From positions 186,001 through 250,000 of the forward strand of contig NZ_CANKYH010000004.1 of NCBI RefSeq assembly GCF_947487915.1: a stretch of DNA of 64,000 nt, written 5' to 3'. The DNA comes from an uncultured Serinicoccus sp. (GTDB lineage: Bacteria; Actinomycetota; Actinomycetes; Actinomycetales; Dermatophilaceae). Below the pieces are notes generated by a model that was not told the origin of the DNA, did no database searches, and saw nothing but the letters and a program-made list of their open reading frames with translations. Both the position numbers and the translations under genes were made by a program. Every line of letters begins with the position of its first letter. The stretch's first letter is position 1. Shown one piece after another: positions 36,547 through 45,963 of the stretch.

Positions 36547-37683
36547 GTGCGGGAGCGCTACCTCCGCACGGACTGGGCCCCGTTCGTGGCCGGACTCGGG
36601 CTGAGCCTCGTGGGTGCCGTCCTCATCTGGTCGGCGACCCACGAGTGGGCCGGGACGTCCCTGGCGGTGCGTCACCTGGTCAACACGGTCGTCGGGGTCG
36701 TCGTGGGCCTCGCGGTCGTCGCGCTGGACGTGCGCTGGCTGCGCGCCGCGGCACCCTGGGTCTACCTCGCGGGACTGTCCGGCCTCGTGCTGGTCCTCAC
36801 GCCGGTCGGGCAGACGGTCAACGGGTCACGGTCCTGGCTGTTCCTGCCCGGTGGCTTCTCCCTGCAGCCCGCCGAGCTCGCCAAGATCGGTCTGGTCGTC
36901 GGGCTGGCGATGATCCTGGCCGAGGGTCGCGACCCCTACCGTCGACCGGGGTGGCGGGAGGTGCTCCCGGCCTGGGTGTTGGCGGCCGTGCCGATCGGTC
37001 TCATCATGCTGCAGCCCGACCTGGGCAGCGGCCTCGTCCTGGGTGTCCTCACCCTGGTCGTGGTCGCGACCTCCGGTGCCTCGTGGCGGTGGAGCGCGGC
37101 CGCCGCTGCGGCGGTGTGCGCGGCGGTCGTCGCGGCCATCCGGATCCCGCTGCTGGACCCCTACCAGGTGGACCGTCTGCTGGCCTTCCGCGACCCGGGT
37201 CTGGACCCCGAGGGCATCGGCTACCAGACGCGGCAGGCCCGGCTGGCGATCGGCTCCGGAGGGTGGTCGGGAACCGGCCTGGGCGAGGGGTCCCAGACGC
37301 AGGGTGGGTTCATCCCCTTCCAGTACACCGACTTCATCTTCACCGTGGCCGGGGAGGAGCTGGGCTTCGTGGGTGCGGTCGGCCTGCTGGTCTTGCTGGG
37401 ATTCCTCGTCGTCCGGGGGCTGGTGGTCGCGCTGCGCTGCGAGGACCCCTTCGGGCGCCTGCTCGCGGTCGGCGTCTCGTCGTGGTTCGGTTTCCAGATC
37501 TTCGAGAACATCGGGATGAACCTCGGGCTCATGCCGGTCACCGGGCTGCCCCTGCCGTTCCTGTCCTACGGGGGGTCCTCGATGCTGGCCTGCTGGGTGG
37601 CGCTGGGGCTCCTGGCCTGCGCCAGCGGACGGGACCGGGCGGCGCGCCCGTCTTGGCGGCCCCGGTCGAACCTGCCAAGATGA
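36547..37683 (+). CDS. rodA: SEDS family peptidoglycan polymerase, RodA type
   Basis: 378-aa membrane protein with about ten helices. SEDS blocks are NGSRSWLFLPGGFSLQPAELAKIGLVV near residue 95, QPDLGSGLVL, GYQTRQARLAIGSGGWSGTGLG, FIFTVAGEELGFVGA and MNLGLMPVTGLPLPFLSYGGSSM. These proteins polymerise lipid II glycan strands, normally with a class B PBP. No PBP or MreBCD gene is nearby, so this is an orphan locus. It begins 7 bp after ribF. Confidence 0.93.
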   Translation: MRERYLRTDWAPFVAGLGLSLVGAVLIWSATHEWAGTSLAVRHLVNTVVGVVVGLAVVALDVRWLRAAAPWVYLAGLSGLVLVLTPVGQTVNGSRSWLFLPGGFSLQPAELAKIGLVVGLAMILAEGRDPYRRPGWREVLPAWVLAAVPIGLIMLQPDLGSGLVLGVLTLVVVATSGASWRWSAAAAAAVCAAVVAAIRIPLLDPYQVDRLLAFRDPGLDPEGIGYQTRQARLAIGSGGWSGTGLGEGSQTQGGFIPFQYTDFIFTVAGEELGFVGAVGLLVLLGFLVVRGLVVALRCEDPFGRLLAVGVSSWFGFQIFENIGMNLGLMPVTGLPLPFLSYGGSSMLACWVALGLLACASGRDRAARPSWRPRSNLPR

Positions 37684-37717
37684 GCATCCGCAGGACCATA
37701 CGACTTGAGGAGTTGCC

Positions 37718-39556
37718 GTGGCCCGTCTCATCGATGAGCAGCCAGATCTCGCCCTGATCGAGAACCGTGTCCCGAGCGTCGGGCACCTCTTCCGGGACCG
37801 GGTCGCCGCCACGCCGGACGCCGACGCCTTCCTCTACCCCGACGGGGATGCGTGGCCGACCCTGAGCTGGTCCCAGGCCGGGGAGCGTGCCTACGCCCTC
37901 GCCGCCGGTCTGGTCGAGCTCGGGGTGCAGCCGGAGGAGCGGGTGGCCCTGTCGTGCTCGACCCGCATCGAGTGGGTCCTGGTCGACCTGGCGGTGATGT
38001 GCGCCGGGGCGGCCACGACGACGATCTATCCGACCACCCTGTCCCAGGACGTCGCCTTCATCATCACCGACTCCGGCAGCCGGGTGGTCGTGGCCGAGGA
38101 CGACGAGCAGGTGGCCAAGGTGCTCGAGCACCGGGCCGAGCTCGGTGCCGTGCTCAAGATCGTCGTCATCGACGGGTCGGGCGACGGTGGCGACATCATC
38201 ACGCTGGCCGAGCTGGAGGAGCTCGGGCGGCGTCGGCTCGAGTCCGAGCCGGGGGTGGTCGACGCGCGCATCGACGCGCTCACCCCGGACCACCTCGCGA
38301 CGATCATCTACACCTCCGGCACCACGGGGCGGCCCAAGGGCGTCCGGCTGCCGCACTCCGCCTGGACCTACGAGGGCGCCGGGGTGGACGCCGTCCACCT
38401 GCTCGGGCCGGACGACCTCCAGTACCTCTGGCTCCCGCTGGCCCACGTCTTCGGCAAGTGCCTCCTCGTCCTGCCCCTGCAGATGGGCTTCCCGACGGCC
38501 GTGGACGGCCGGGTGGACCAGATCGTGGCGAACCTCGCCGTCGTCCGGCCGACCTTCATGGGCGCCGCCCCGCGCATCTTCGAGAAGGCCTACGGCCGCA
38601 TCACCACCATGATGGCCGACGAGGGCGGGGTGAAGCAGAAGCTCTTCACCTGGGCCTCCGGGGTGGGCCAGGAGGTGGCCGAGATCCGTGCCTCCGGCGG
38701 TGAGCCGGCCGGTCTGCTCAAGGCCAAGCACGCGGTCGCCGACAAGCTCGTGCTGTCCAAGATCCGGGAGCGCTTCGGCGGGCGGATCCGGTTCTTCATC
38801 TCCGGCTCCGCCGCGCTCAACCACGACATCGCCCGGTGGTTCGACGCGATGGGGCTGACGATCATCGAGGGCTACGGTCTCACCGAGTCCAGCGCCGCCT
38901 CGATCGTCAACCGTCCGCGCCCCGGGGTCAACAAGATCGGCACCGTGGGGTGGCCGCTGCCGGGGACCGAGGTGCAGATCGCCGAGGACGGGGAGCTGCT
39001 CATGCGCGGCCCCGGTGTCATGACCGGCTACCACCAGAACGACGAGGCCACGGCGGAGGCGCTGCAGGACGGCTGGCTCGCCACGGGTGACATCGCCGAG
39101 ATCGACGAGGACGGCTACGTCCGCATCACCGACCGCAAGAAGGACCTGTTCAAGACCTCCGGCGGCAAGTACGTCGCGCCCTCGCGCATCGAGTCCCTGT
39201 TCAAGGGCATCTGCCCCTACGCCAGCCAGCTCATCGTCGAGGGGGACGGCCGCAACTTCGTGTCCGCGCTCATCACGCTCGACCACGACGCCATCACCGC
39301 CTGGGCTGCCAAGAACGGCATGGCGGGGGACAGCTACGCCCAGATCGTCACCTCCACGGCCGCCCGGGAGATGGTGCAGCGCCACGTGGACCAGCTCAAC
39401 CAGCAGCTCGCGCGGCACGAGCAGGTCAAGCAGTTCCACATCCTCGACCACGACCTGTCGATCGAGGACGGGGACCTGACACCGAGCATGAAGCTCAAGC
39501 GGCGTGCGGTCACGGCGAAGTACAAGGACGAGCTGGACGCCTTCTACACCGGCTGA
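37718..39556 (+). CDS. long-chain fatty-acid--CoA ligase (AMP-forming)
   Basis: 612 aa, FadD15-like. The adenylation signature IIYTSGTTGRPKGVRLPH is near residue 198, YGLTESSA near 385, and GWLATGDIAEIDEDGYVRITDRKKDLFKTSGGKYV is the hinge with the acyl-CoA-domain loop. A C-terminal Lys lies in TPSMKLKRR. It activates fatty acids for beta-oxidation or lipid synthesis. GTG 37718 follows GAGGAG. Its length and the ITDRKKDLFKTSGGK block separate it from the short-chain synthetase at 503. Confidence 0.93.
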   Translation: MARLIDEQPDLALIENRVPSVGHLFRDRVAATPDADAFLYPDGDAWPTLSWSQAGERAYALAAGLVELGVQPEERVALSCSTRIEWVLVDLAVMCAGAATTTIYPTTLSQDVAFIITDSGSRVVVAEDDEQVAKVLEHRAELGAVLKIVVIDGSGDGGDIITLAELEELGRRRLESEPGVVDARIDALTPDHLATIIYTSGTTGRPKGVRLPHSAWTYEGAGVDAVHLLGPDDLQYLWLPLAHVFGKCLLVLPLQMGFPTAVDGRVDQIVANLAVVRPTFMGAAPRIFEKAYGRITTMMADEGGVKQKLFTWASGVGQEVAEIRASGGEPAGLLKAKHAVADKLVLSKIRERFGGRIRFFISGSAALNHDIARWFDAMGLTIIEGYGLTESSAASIVNRPRPGVNKIGTVGWPLPGTEVQIAEDGELLMRGPGVMTGYHQNDEATAEALQDGWLATGDIAEIDEDGYVRITDRKKDLFKTSGGKYVAPSRIESLFKGICPYASQLIVEGDGRNFVSALITLDHDAITAWAAKNGMAGDSYAQIVTSTAAREMVQRHVDQLNQQLARHEQVKQFHILDHDLSIEDGDLTPSMKLKRRAVTAKYKDELDAFYTG

Positions 39557-39616
39557 CCGGGACGGTTCGGCCAGGGCCGGGGCGCCACGGCCGACCCTGA
39601 CGCCTCGCCCGGCCGG

Positions 39617-41032
39617 TCAGCCGTGGACGGTCCGGACCAGCTCGCGGTAGCGGCCGACCACGTCCGTGGCGTGCTCGGAGGGCCTCGCCTCCAGCCGTGC
39701 CGAGGTGGGCACCGGCCAGTCCGGCAGCTCCCCGCCCCGCAGCGTCCACGCCGCCTGCCGGGCGGCCCCCAGGGCGACGTACTCGCCGGCCGCCGGGACG
39801 ACGACCGGCACCCCCAGCAGGTCTGCCGCGATCTCGCGGACCGCCCGGGAGGCGACCGCCCCGCCGATGAGGTGGATGCGCTCGACGGTGACGCCCTCCC
39901 GGGCCAGCGAGTCGACCCCGGCCCCCACGCCGAGCACCATGCCCTCGACCATGGCGCGGGCCAGGTTGGCCGGCGTGAGGTTGTCGCGGGTGAGGCCGGA
40001 CAGGGTGCCCGTGGCGTCCGGCAGGTTCGGTGTCCGCTCCCCGTCGAGGTAGGGAAGCAGCGTGAGACCACCGGCGCCCAGCTCCGCCTGCAGGGCGAGG
40101 TCCTCCAGACCCGCGAGGTCGGTCCCGAGGGCGTGTGCCCCCGCGGTGAGCACCCGGGCGGCGTTGAGGGTGCACACCAGGGGCAGGAAGGTGCCGGTGG
40201 CGTCGGCGTAGGACGCCACCTCCCCGGTCGCGTCGTGGCTGGGGGAGTCGTGCCGGGCGAAGGCGGTGCCGCTCGTGCCGAGCGACATGACGACGTCGCC
40301 GGGCCGGAGCCCGAGACCGAGGGCCGCCGCCGCGTTGTCACCCGTCCCCGGCCCCAGGACCATGCCGGAGGCGGTGCGGCCCGCCTCCTCGTGCGGTCCG
40401 AGGACCTCCGGCAGCTCCAGGTCCCGGTTGACCGCCAGCCGCAGCAGGTCCCGGTCGTAGTCGCCCGAGGCGGCGTCGAAGTATCCCGTGCCCGAGGCGT
40501 CCCCCCGGTCGGTCACCCATCCCGCGTCCCGGCCGCCGTGGCGGCGCAGGATCTGCCCGGTGAGCCAGTCGTGGGGGAGCACGCACGTGCGGGCCCGGGC
40601 GAACACGTCGGGCTCCTGCTCGGCGCTCCAGCGCAGCTTGCTGACGGTGATGGCCGCGAGCGGCACGACGCCCACCCGGTCGGCCCACGCCTGCGCGCCC
40701 CCGAGCTCGTCCACGAGCGACCGGGCGGCGTGCGCGGAGCGGGTGTCGTTCCACAGCAGGGCGGGCCGCACGACGGCGTCGTCCTCGTCGAGCAGGACCA
40801 TCCCGTGCTGCTGCCCGCCCACGGACAGGGCGGCGACGTCCTCGAGGAGTCCGTCGGCGGTCGCCTCCTCGAAGGCGTCCCACCAGTCCTGCGGGTCGAC
40901 CTCCGTGCCCGAGGGGTGCGTGCCGCGCCCCTCGCGGACGACCTCGCCGGTGTCGGCGTCGCAGACGACGACCTTGCAGGACTGCGTCGAGGTGTCGACG
41001 CCGGCGACGAGGGTGCGGTCAGCTCCAGTCAT
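39617..41032 (-). CDS. xylB: xylulokinase (FGGY kinase)
   Basis: 471 aa. The N-terminal phosphate loop is AGVDTSTQSCKVVVCD; SVGGQQHGMVLLD and LLWNDTRSA are the sugar-binding region typical of xylulokinases. GTGDNAAAALGLGLRPGDVVMSLGTSGTAF and LIGGAVASRAVREIAADLLGVPVVVP follow. It should phosphorylate D-xylulose. The ATG overlaps the end of the upstream polyol dehydrogenase gene by 14 nt, so it is the last gene of the polyol operon; its substrate would be the dehydrogenase product. Confidence 0.9.
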   Translation of the reverse strand: MTGADRTLVAGVDTSTQSCKVVVCDADTGEVVREGRGTHPSGTEVDPQDWWDAFEEATADGLLEDVAALSVGGQQHGMVLLDEDDAVVRPALLWNDTRSAHAARSLVDELGGAQAWADRVGVVPLAAITVSKLRWSAEQEPDVFARARTCVLPHDWLTGQILRRHGGRDAGWVTDRGDASGTGYFDAASGDYDRDLLRLAVNRDLELPEVLGPHEEAGRTASGMVLGPGTGDNAAAALGLGLRPGDVVMSLGTSGTAFARHDSPSHDATGEVASYADATGTFLPLVCTLNAARVLTAGAHALGTDLAGLEDLALQAELGAGGLTLLPYLDGERTPNLPDATGTLSGLTRDNLTPANLARAMVEGMVLGVGAGVDSLAREGVTVERIHLIGGAVASRAVREIAADLLGVPVVVPAAGEYVALGAARQAAWTLRGGELPDWPVPTSARLEARPSEHATDVVGRYRELVRTVHG

Positions 41033-42515
41033 GGTCCTCCAGGGTGGTGCGTGCACCCACCTCGTGCAACCGCTGGAGGAAGTGGCGGTAGGCCGTGGCG
41101 AACCGCTCGTCGTGGCGCAGGTCGCCGAAGAAGGTCTCGTCCTCGAGGAAGGCCAGCGGCTCCTCGTCCTGCCGGGCGGCCGCGGCCATGACCCGGTCGC
41201 GGTGACGGTCGACGACCTCGATCGGCTCGCCCTGCTCGTCCACGCCCTCGGCATACCGCGCCCAGGACGCGACGACGAGGGCCGACCGGTCGATGGACCC
41301 GTCGTGCTCCAGGTTGTGCCGGATGACCGGCACGAGCCACTTCGGTATGCGGTCGCTGCTCTCGGCGCAGAGGCGGGCGAGGGTGTCGCGCACCTCGGGG
41401 TTGGCGAACCGCTCGACCAGCGTGTGCCGGTAGTCGGCGAGGTCGACGTCCGGCACCTCCGGGAGGGTGGGGGACCCCTCGTGCTCCATGTAGCCGAGCA
41501 GGAACTCCTCGAAGAGCGGATCCTGGGCGACCTCGTGGGCGTAGCGGTACCCCGCGAGGTAGCCCAGGTAGCACAGCGCCTGGTGGCTGGCGTTGAGCAG
41601 CCGCAGCTTCATGAGCTCGTAGGGGACGACGTCGTCGACCACCTGCACCCCGACCTCCTCGAAGGCGGGACGTCCGGTGGGGAAGTGGTCCTCCAGGACC
41701 CACTGGGTGAACGGCTCGCAGACCACCGGCCAGGCGTCCTCGACCCCGAACCGCTCGGCGAGGGCGTCGATGTCCTCCTGGCTGGTGACCGGGGTGATCC
41801 GGTCGACCATCGAGTTGGGGAAGGACACGTGCTCGCTGATCCAGTCGGCGAGCCCCTCACCGGTGCGGTGCTCGTCCTGCATCCGCGCGAAGGAGGTGAT
41901 CATCTGCCCGGCGACGTCCCCGTTTCCCGGCAGGTTGTCGCAGGACATGACGGTGAACGGCTGGTCCCCGGCCTCCCTGCGGCGGCGCAGCGCCTCGGTG
42001 ATGAAGCCGAACGCGCTGCGGGGTGCCTGCTGGGGCTCGGCGATGTCGGCCTGCAGGGACTCGTCGGCCGGGTCGAACTCGCCGGTGACCTGGTTGACGT
42101 GGTAGCCGCCCTCGGTGATCGTCAGGCTGACGATCCGCACGTCCGGGTCGGTCATCCGGGCGAGGACCGCCTCGGGGTCGTCCGGGGCGAAGAGGTAGGC
42201 GGACATCGCGCCCAGGACCCGGGGCTCGAGGGCGCCGTCGGGGTGCTTGACCACGAGGGTGTAGAGGCAGTCCTGGGCTGCCATCGCGTCGCGCATCCGG
42301 GCGTCCCCGGGCATCGTGCCGACCCCGACGACCGACCAGCCCAGGTGCTCCTCGGGCGACTCGTTCAGCAACCGGTCGAGGTACATCGCCTCGTGCGCGC
42401 GGTGGAAGCCGCCGACGCCGAAGTGCACGATGCCGGGTCGCAGGGCGGACCGGTCGTAGGTCGGGCGTGCCACGTCCTCGGGCAGCCCCGGAAGGGTCTC
42501 GTCGCTGAGCTTCAT
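41019..42515 (-). CDS. mannitol/arabitol 2-dehydrogenase family polyol dehydrogenase
   Basis: 498 aa, long-chain polyol dehydrogenase (mannitol dehydrogenase N- and C-domain family). The N-terminal NAD part has IVHFGVGGFHRAHEAMYLDRLL, SLTITEGGYHVN and SCDNLPGNGDV. The catalytic block is YELMKLRLLNASHQALCYLGYLAG with the conserved Lys, Asn and His. It oxidises mannitol to fructose or D-arabitol to D-xylulose. The adjacent xylulokinase, and absence of a fructokinase, favours arabitol. ATG 42515 is chosen because GGGAGA is 9 nt upstream; ATG 42524 (MSTMKL) abuts the same site. Confidence 0.9.
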   Translation of the reverse strand: MKLSDETLPGLPEDVARPTYDRSALRPGIVHFGVGGFHRAHEAMYLDRLLNESPEEHLGWSVVGVGTMPGDARMRDAMAAQDCLYTLVVKHPDGALEPRVLGAMSAYLFAPDDPEAVLARMTDPDVRIVSLTITEGGYHVNQVTGEFDPADESLQADIAEPQQAPRSAFGFITEALRRRREAGDQPFTVMSCDNLPGNGDVAGQMITSFARMQDEHRTGEGLADWISEHVSFPNSMVDRITPVTSQEDIDALAERFGVEDAWPVVCEPFTQWVLEDHFPTGRPAFEEVGVQVVDDVVPYELMKLRLLNASHQALCYLGYLAGYRYAHEVAQDPLFEEFLLGYMEHEGSPTLPEVPDVDLADYRHTLVERFANPEVRDTLARLCAESSDRIPKWLVPVIRHNLEHDGSIDRSALVVASWARYAEGVDEQGEPIEVVDRHRDRVMAAAARQDEEPLAFLEDETFFGDLRHDERFATAYRHFLQRLHEVGARTTLEDHDWS

Positions 42516-42532
42516 GGTCGACATTCTCCCGG

Positions 42533-43432
42533 TCACTTGACGGCGCCCATCGACAGGCCCTGCACCAGCTTGTCCTGGGCCGCGAAGCCGGCCGCCAGGA
42601 CCGGCAGCGACACGACGAAGGACGCCGCGCAGACCTTGGCGAGGAAGAGTCCCTGGCTGGTGACGAACCCGGTGAGGAAGACGGGTGCGGTGCTCGCCAC
42701 CGTGCTCGTCAGGACCCGGGCCAGGAGCAGCTCGTTCCAGCTGAAGATGAAGCAGATGAGGGCGGCCGAGGCGATGCCGGGCATGACGACCGGGGCCACC
42801 ACCTGGCGCAGGGTGGTCAGCAGCCCGGCGCCGTCGACCTGGGCCGCCTCGAGCATCTCGACGGGCACCTCGGCGAGGAAGGACTGCAGCATCCAGACGG
42901 CGATCGGCATGTTCATCGAGGTGTAGAGGATGATGAGCAGCCAGATGTTGTCGAGCAGGTTGGTGGCCTGGGCGAAGAGGTAGATGGGCAGGATGCCGGC
43001 CACGATCGGCAGCATCTTGGTGGAGAGGAAGAAGAAGAGCACGTCGGTCCACTTCTTCACCGGCCGGATCGACAAGGCGTATGCCGCGGGGAAGGCCAGC
43101 GCGATGACCAGGATCGTGGACACCACGCTCGCGGTCATCGAGTTGAGCAGCGGCGGCCACGGGCCGGCGGCGAAGAAGGTCCGGTAGCCCTCCAGGCTGA
43201 CCGGCGCGAAGAGCACCGGGGGGTTGCTGGCGGCGTCGGTCTCGGCCCGGAAGGACACCAGGACCATCCAGAGCACGGGGAAGAAGAAGAGGATCCCCAC
43301 GACCCAGGCGAGGATGGTGAGCAGCATCCCGCGGCGCGGGGGCTTGGTCTGCACGAAGGTGCGTCCGCCCACCTTCTGGGTCTGGGTCGCGTGCGTGGTG
43401 CCGTCCCCCCTGGTCGAGGCGCTGGTGCTCAT
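42533..43432 (-). CDS. polyol/sugar ABC transporter permease (MalG type)
   Basis: 299 aa with six membrane helices. It belongs to the carbohydrate uptake CUT1 family. The EAA loop reads EMLEAAQVDGAGLLTTLRQVVAPVVMPGI. A hydrophilic N-terminus of about 35 residues precedes the first helix. The ATG overlaps the stop of the other permease (ATGA). No ATPase gene is in this operon, so it must borrow a shared MsiK-like ATPase encoded elsewhere, as is common in actinobacteria. Confidence 0.92.
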   Translation of the reverse strand: MSTSASTRGDGTTHATQTQKVGGRTFVQTKPPRRGMLLTILAWVVGILFFFPVLWMVLVSFRAETDAASNPPVLFAPVSLEGYRTFFAAGPWPPLLNSMTASVVSTILVIALAFPAAYALSIRPVKKWTDVLFFFLSTKMLPIVAGILPIYLFAQATNLLDNIWLLIILYTSMNMPIAVWMLQSFLAEVPVEMLEAAQVDGAGLLTTLRQVVAPVVMPGIASAALICFIFSWNELLLARVLTSTVASTAPVFLTGFVTSQGLFLAKVCAASFVVSLPVLAAGFAAQDKLVQGLSMGAVK

Positions 43433-44409
43433 CGGCCCTCCTCCTTGAAGATGGCGAAGGCCGTGCGCAGGGCGAACATCGCGACGACGAGGGTGCCGAC
43501 CACCGTCACGACGCCTGCCGCCGACGCCCGGCCGTAGTCCTGGGCGGTGTAGAAGGTCTGGTAGATGAAGTAGGGGAGGTTGGCGGTGCCGGTCGCCCCC
43601 GCGGTGATGGTGAAGACGTGGTCGAAGTTCTGGACGACGTAGATCGTGCCCAGCAACGTGCTGAGCTCGATGTACTGACGCAGGTGCGGCAGCGTCATGC
43701 TCGTGAAGATGCGGAACTCGGACGCGCCGTCGATCCGCGCCGCCTCCACGACGTCCAGCGGTCGGCTCTGCAGCCCGGCGAGCAGGATGAGCATCATGAA
43801 CGGCGTCCACTGCCAGACCAGCGCCGCGACGAGGGCCGGCAGCGGCATCGAGCCGACCCAGTCCGGCTGCGGGGCGTTCTCCCCGAGCACCAGCGTGAGC
43901 AGGCCGTTGAACAGGCCGTACTCCGGGTTGTAGAGCGCGTGCTTCCACAGCAGGGCGGCCGCGACCGGGACCACGAGGAAGGGCGCGATCATCATGGTGC
44001 GCACGATGCCCTGGCCCCGGAACTTGCGGTCCAGGAGCAGGGCGATCGCCAGTCCGAGCACGAGGCTGATGAGGACCGTCGAGACCGTGATGAGGATGGT
44101 GACGAACACCGCCGAGCGGGCGTTGACGTCGGTGAACACCCGGGCGAAGTTGGAGAAGCCCGCGAACCCGCGCTCGTCGGGGTAGTAGGCGTTCCAGTTC
44201 ATGAACGAGATGATGATGGTGCCCAGGAACGGCAGCTGGGTCATGACGATGACGAAGATGAGCGCCGGTAGCAGCGGGATCCGGCGCTGCCAGGAGTCGG
44301 ACCGGGTCTGGCGACGCCGGGGCGGGGTGACGACGCCGGAGCGGCCCTGCTCGGGGTTGGTGCCCGGCTTGCCGACCTTGCCGACCCGGGACGTGCTGGT
44401 GCTGCTCAT
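43429..44409 (-). CDS. polyol/sugar ABC transporter permease (MalF type)
   Basis: 326 aa with six membrane helices after a basic N-terminal tail (about 40 residues). The EAA loop is DVVEAARIDGASEFRIFTSMTLPHLR. AYYPDERGFAGFSNFARVF is a typical CUT1 periplasmic segment. The start overlaps the binding-protein stop by 4 nt and its own stop overlaps the next permease, so the three transport genes are tightly coupled. Confidence 0.92.
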   Translation of the reverse strand: MSSTSTSRVGKVGKPGTNPEQGRSGVVTPPRRRQTRSDSWQRRIPLLPALIFVIVMTQLPFLGTIIISFMNWNAYYPDERGFAGFSNFARVFTDVNARSAVFVTILITVSTVLISLVLGLAIALLLDRKFRGQGIVRTMMIAPFLVVPVAAALLWKHALYNPEYGLFNGLLTLVLGENAPQPDWVGSMPLPALVAALVWQWTPFMMLILLAGLQSRPLDVVEAARIDGASEFRIFTSMTLPHLRQYIELSTLLGTIYVVQNFDHVFTITAGATGTANLPYFIYQTFYTAQDYGRASAAGVVTVVGTLVVAMFALRTAFAIFKEEGR

Positions 44410-45782
44410 TGCTGGGCCGCCCTCTCCTCGTAGCGCTCGGCGATGTCCTCGGCGACCCGCTGGCCGCGGTCCAGCGCCTCGTCCACGCTCATGCGGCCGG
44501 CGATGGCCGCGCTGATGTCCTGGCTCACCTGGGTGCCCAGGTCGGGGAACTCGGGTATGCCGACGAACTGGACCCCGATCGCCGGCCGTGGCTGCACCCC
44601 CGGGTTCTCCGGGTCGGCCGACTCGATGGCCGCCCGGGTCGCCTCGGCGAAGGGCCCCGCCTCGGCGAGGTAGTCCTCGTTGTCGTAGGTCGACGAGCGC
44701 TTGCCCGCCGGGACCCGCGACCAGCCGAGCTCCTCACCCACCAGCTCCTCGTACTCGGTGCCGGAGGCCCAGGAGATGAACTCCCAGGCGTTGTCCTGCT
44801 TCTCGCTGGCGTCCTGGATCGACCAGGACCAGGCATACAGCCAGCCGGAGCTGTCGGTCTCCATCACCGGCGCCGGGGCGTAGCCGATCTTGCCCTTGAC
44901 CGGGGACCCGGGGGCCTCCAGGGACCCGGCGGCCGACGTGGCGTCGTACCACATGGCCGAGTTGCCCTGCTGCAGGTTGTTGAGGCACTCCACGAAGCCG
45001 GACGCCGGGGCGCCGTTCTGGCCGTGCTCGCGGACGAGGTCGACGTAGAAGTCGACCGCCTCGGTGAACTCCGGCGCGTCGACCCGAGGGGTCATGTCCT
45101 CCTCGAACCAGGTGCCGCCGAAGGTGTTGACCACCGTCGTGAGCGGCGCCATGACCTGGCCCCAGCCGGGCTGACCCCGTAGGCAGATGCCGCTCATGCC
45201 GGGCTCGGCGCCGTCGACCTGCGCCGCGATGTCGGCGACCTCGGGCCAGGTGGGCTGCTCGGGCATCTGCACCCCCTCGGCCTCGAGCACGTCCTGGCGG
45301 TACATGAGGAAGGAGGACTCGCCGTAGAACGGGATGCCGTAGGGCACCTCGTCCACCGAGAGGGAGGTCCGCATCGGCTCCAGGATGTCGTCGTAGGCGA
45401 ACTCCTCGTCCTGGGCGATGAACTCGTCCAGCGGCGCCACCCAGCCGGCCCGGGCGTAGATGGGGATCTCGAAGTTGGAGAGGGAGGCGACGTCGTACTG
45501 CCCGGCCTGGCTGGTGAACTCCTGGCTGATCTTGTCGCGGACGTCGTTCTCCGGCAGCACGGTGAAGTTGACGCTGATCCCCGTCTCCTGCGTGAAGTGC
45601 TCGGCGGTGAGGTTCTGCAGGTCGACCATCTGCGGGTTGTTGACCATGAGGACGTCGATGGAGTCCGGGCCGCCGCCGCCGACGCCGCCTCCTCCCCATC
45701 CGGCGCAGCCCGTGGCCACGAGGGCCGCGCACGTCGAGCTGATGACGACCAGCGTCCTCGCTGGTCCGGTCTTCCTGGGCAC
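44406..45782 (-). CDS. polyol/sugar ABC transporter substrate-binding lipoprotein
   Basis: 458 aa. The basic N-terminus PRKTGPARTLVVISSTCAAL leads to a lipobox ALVATGC (Cys near residue 26), then a Gly-rich linker. The body is an SBP_bac_1 fold: IDVLMVNNPQMVDLQNLTAEHF, LPENDVRDKISQEF, WAWSIQDASEKQDNAW-like C-domain. In this family it would bind a sugar or sugar alcohol. GTG 45782 is chosen because a perfect AGGAGG lies 6 nt upstream; a longer reading to 45947 lacks one. It is the first gene of the polyol operon. Confidence 0.92.
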   Translation of the reverse strand: MPRKTGPARTLVVISSTCAALVATGCAGWGGGGVGGGGPDSIDVLMVNNPQMVDLQNLTAEHFTQETGISVNFTVLPENDVRDKISQEFTSQAGQYDVASLSNFEIPIYARAGWVAPLDEFIAQDEEFAYDDILEPMRTSLSVDEVPYGIPFYGESSFLMYRQDVLEAEGVQMPEQPTWPEVADIAAQVDGAEPGMSGICLRGQPGWGQVMAPLTTVVNTFGGTWFEEDMTPRVDAPEFTEAVDFYVDLVREHGQNGAPASGFVECLNNLQQGNSAMWYDATSAAGSLEAPGSPVKGKIGYAPAPVMETDSSGWLYAWSWSIQDASEKQDNAWEFISWASGTEYEELVGEELGWSRVPAGKRSSTYDNEDYLAEAGPFAEATRAAIESADPENPGVQPRPAIGVQFVGIPEFPDLGTQVSQDISAAIAGRMSVDEALDRGQRVAEDIAERYEERAAQQ

Positions 45783-45963
45783 GGGCCGCCTCCTGGGTCG
45801 GGACTGCTCATCCGAGCGCGATTCTCCGCCCACATGAGTATGATCAGTGAAGCCCTCGCCACCGCGGTTGTCAAGGACGTGCGCCGCACGCGTCCGACCC
45901 GGGAGAATGGTCCTCCCGCCCCGTCCGCCGACCCCCGGGTCGCCCATCAGCAGGAGGTTCCTC
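45783..45963. promoter_or_regulatory. divergent promoter region of the polyol operon and its regulator
   Basis: 181 bp between two divergent starts, with locally higher A+T around 45833-45875. TATGAT (45839-45844, plus strand) could be a -10 for the regulator. TTGACA (45874-45869, minus strand) matches a -35 for the operon, but no good -10 sits 16-19 bp from it. An operator for the SorC-type regulator is expected here; I could not define one. Confidence 0.4.

Noticed and set aside
41019..43160. 713-codon frame extending the polyol dehydrogenase upstream
   Set aside because: The N-terminal 215 residues are a low-complexity shadow of the permease gene. The family start is at MKLSDETL.
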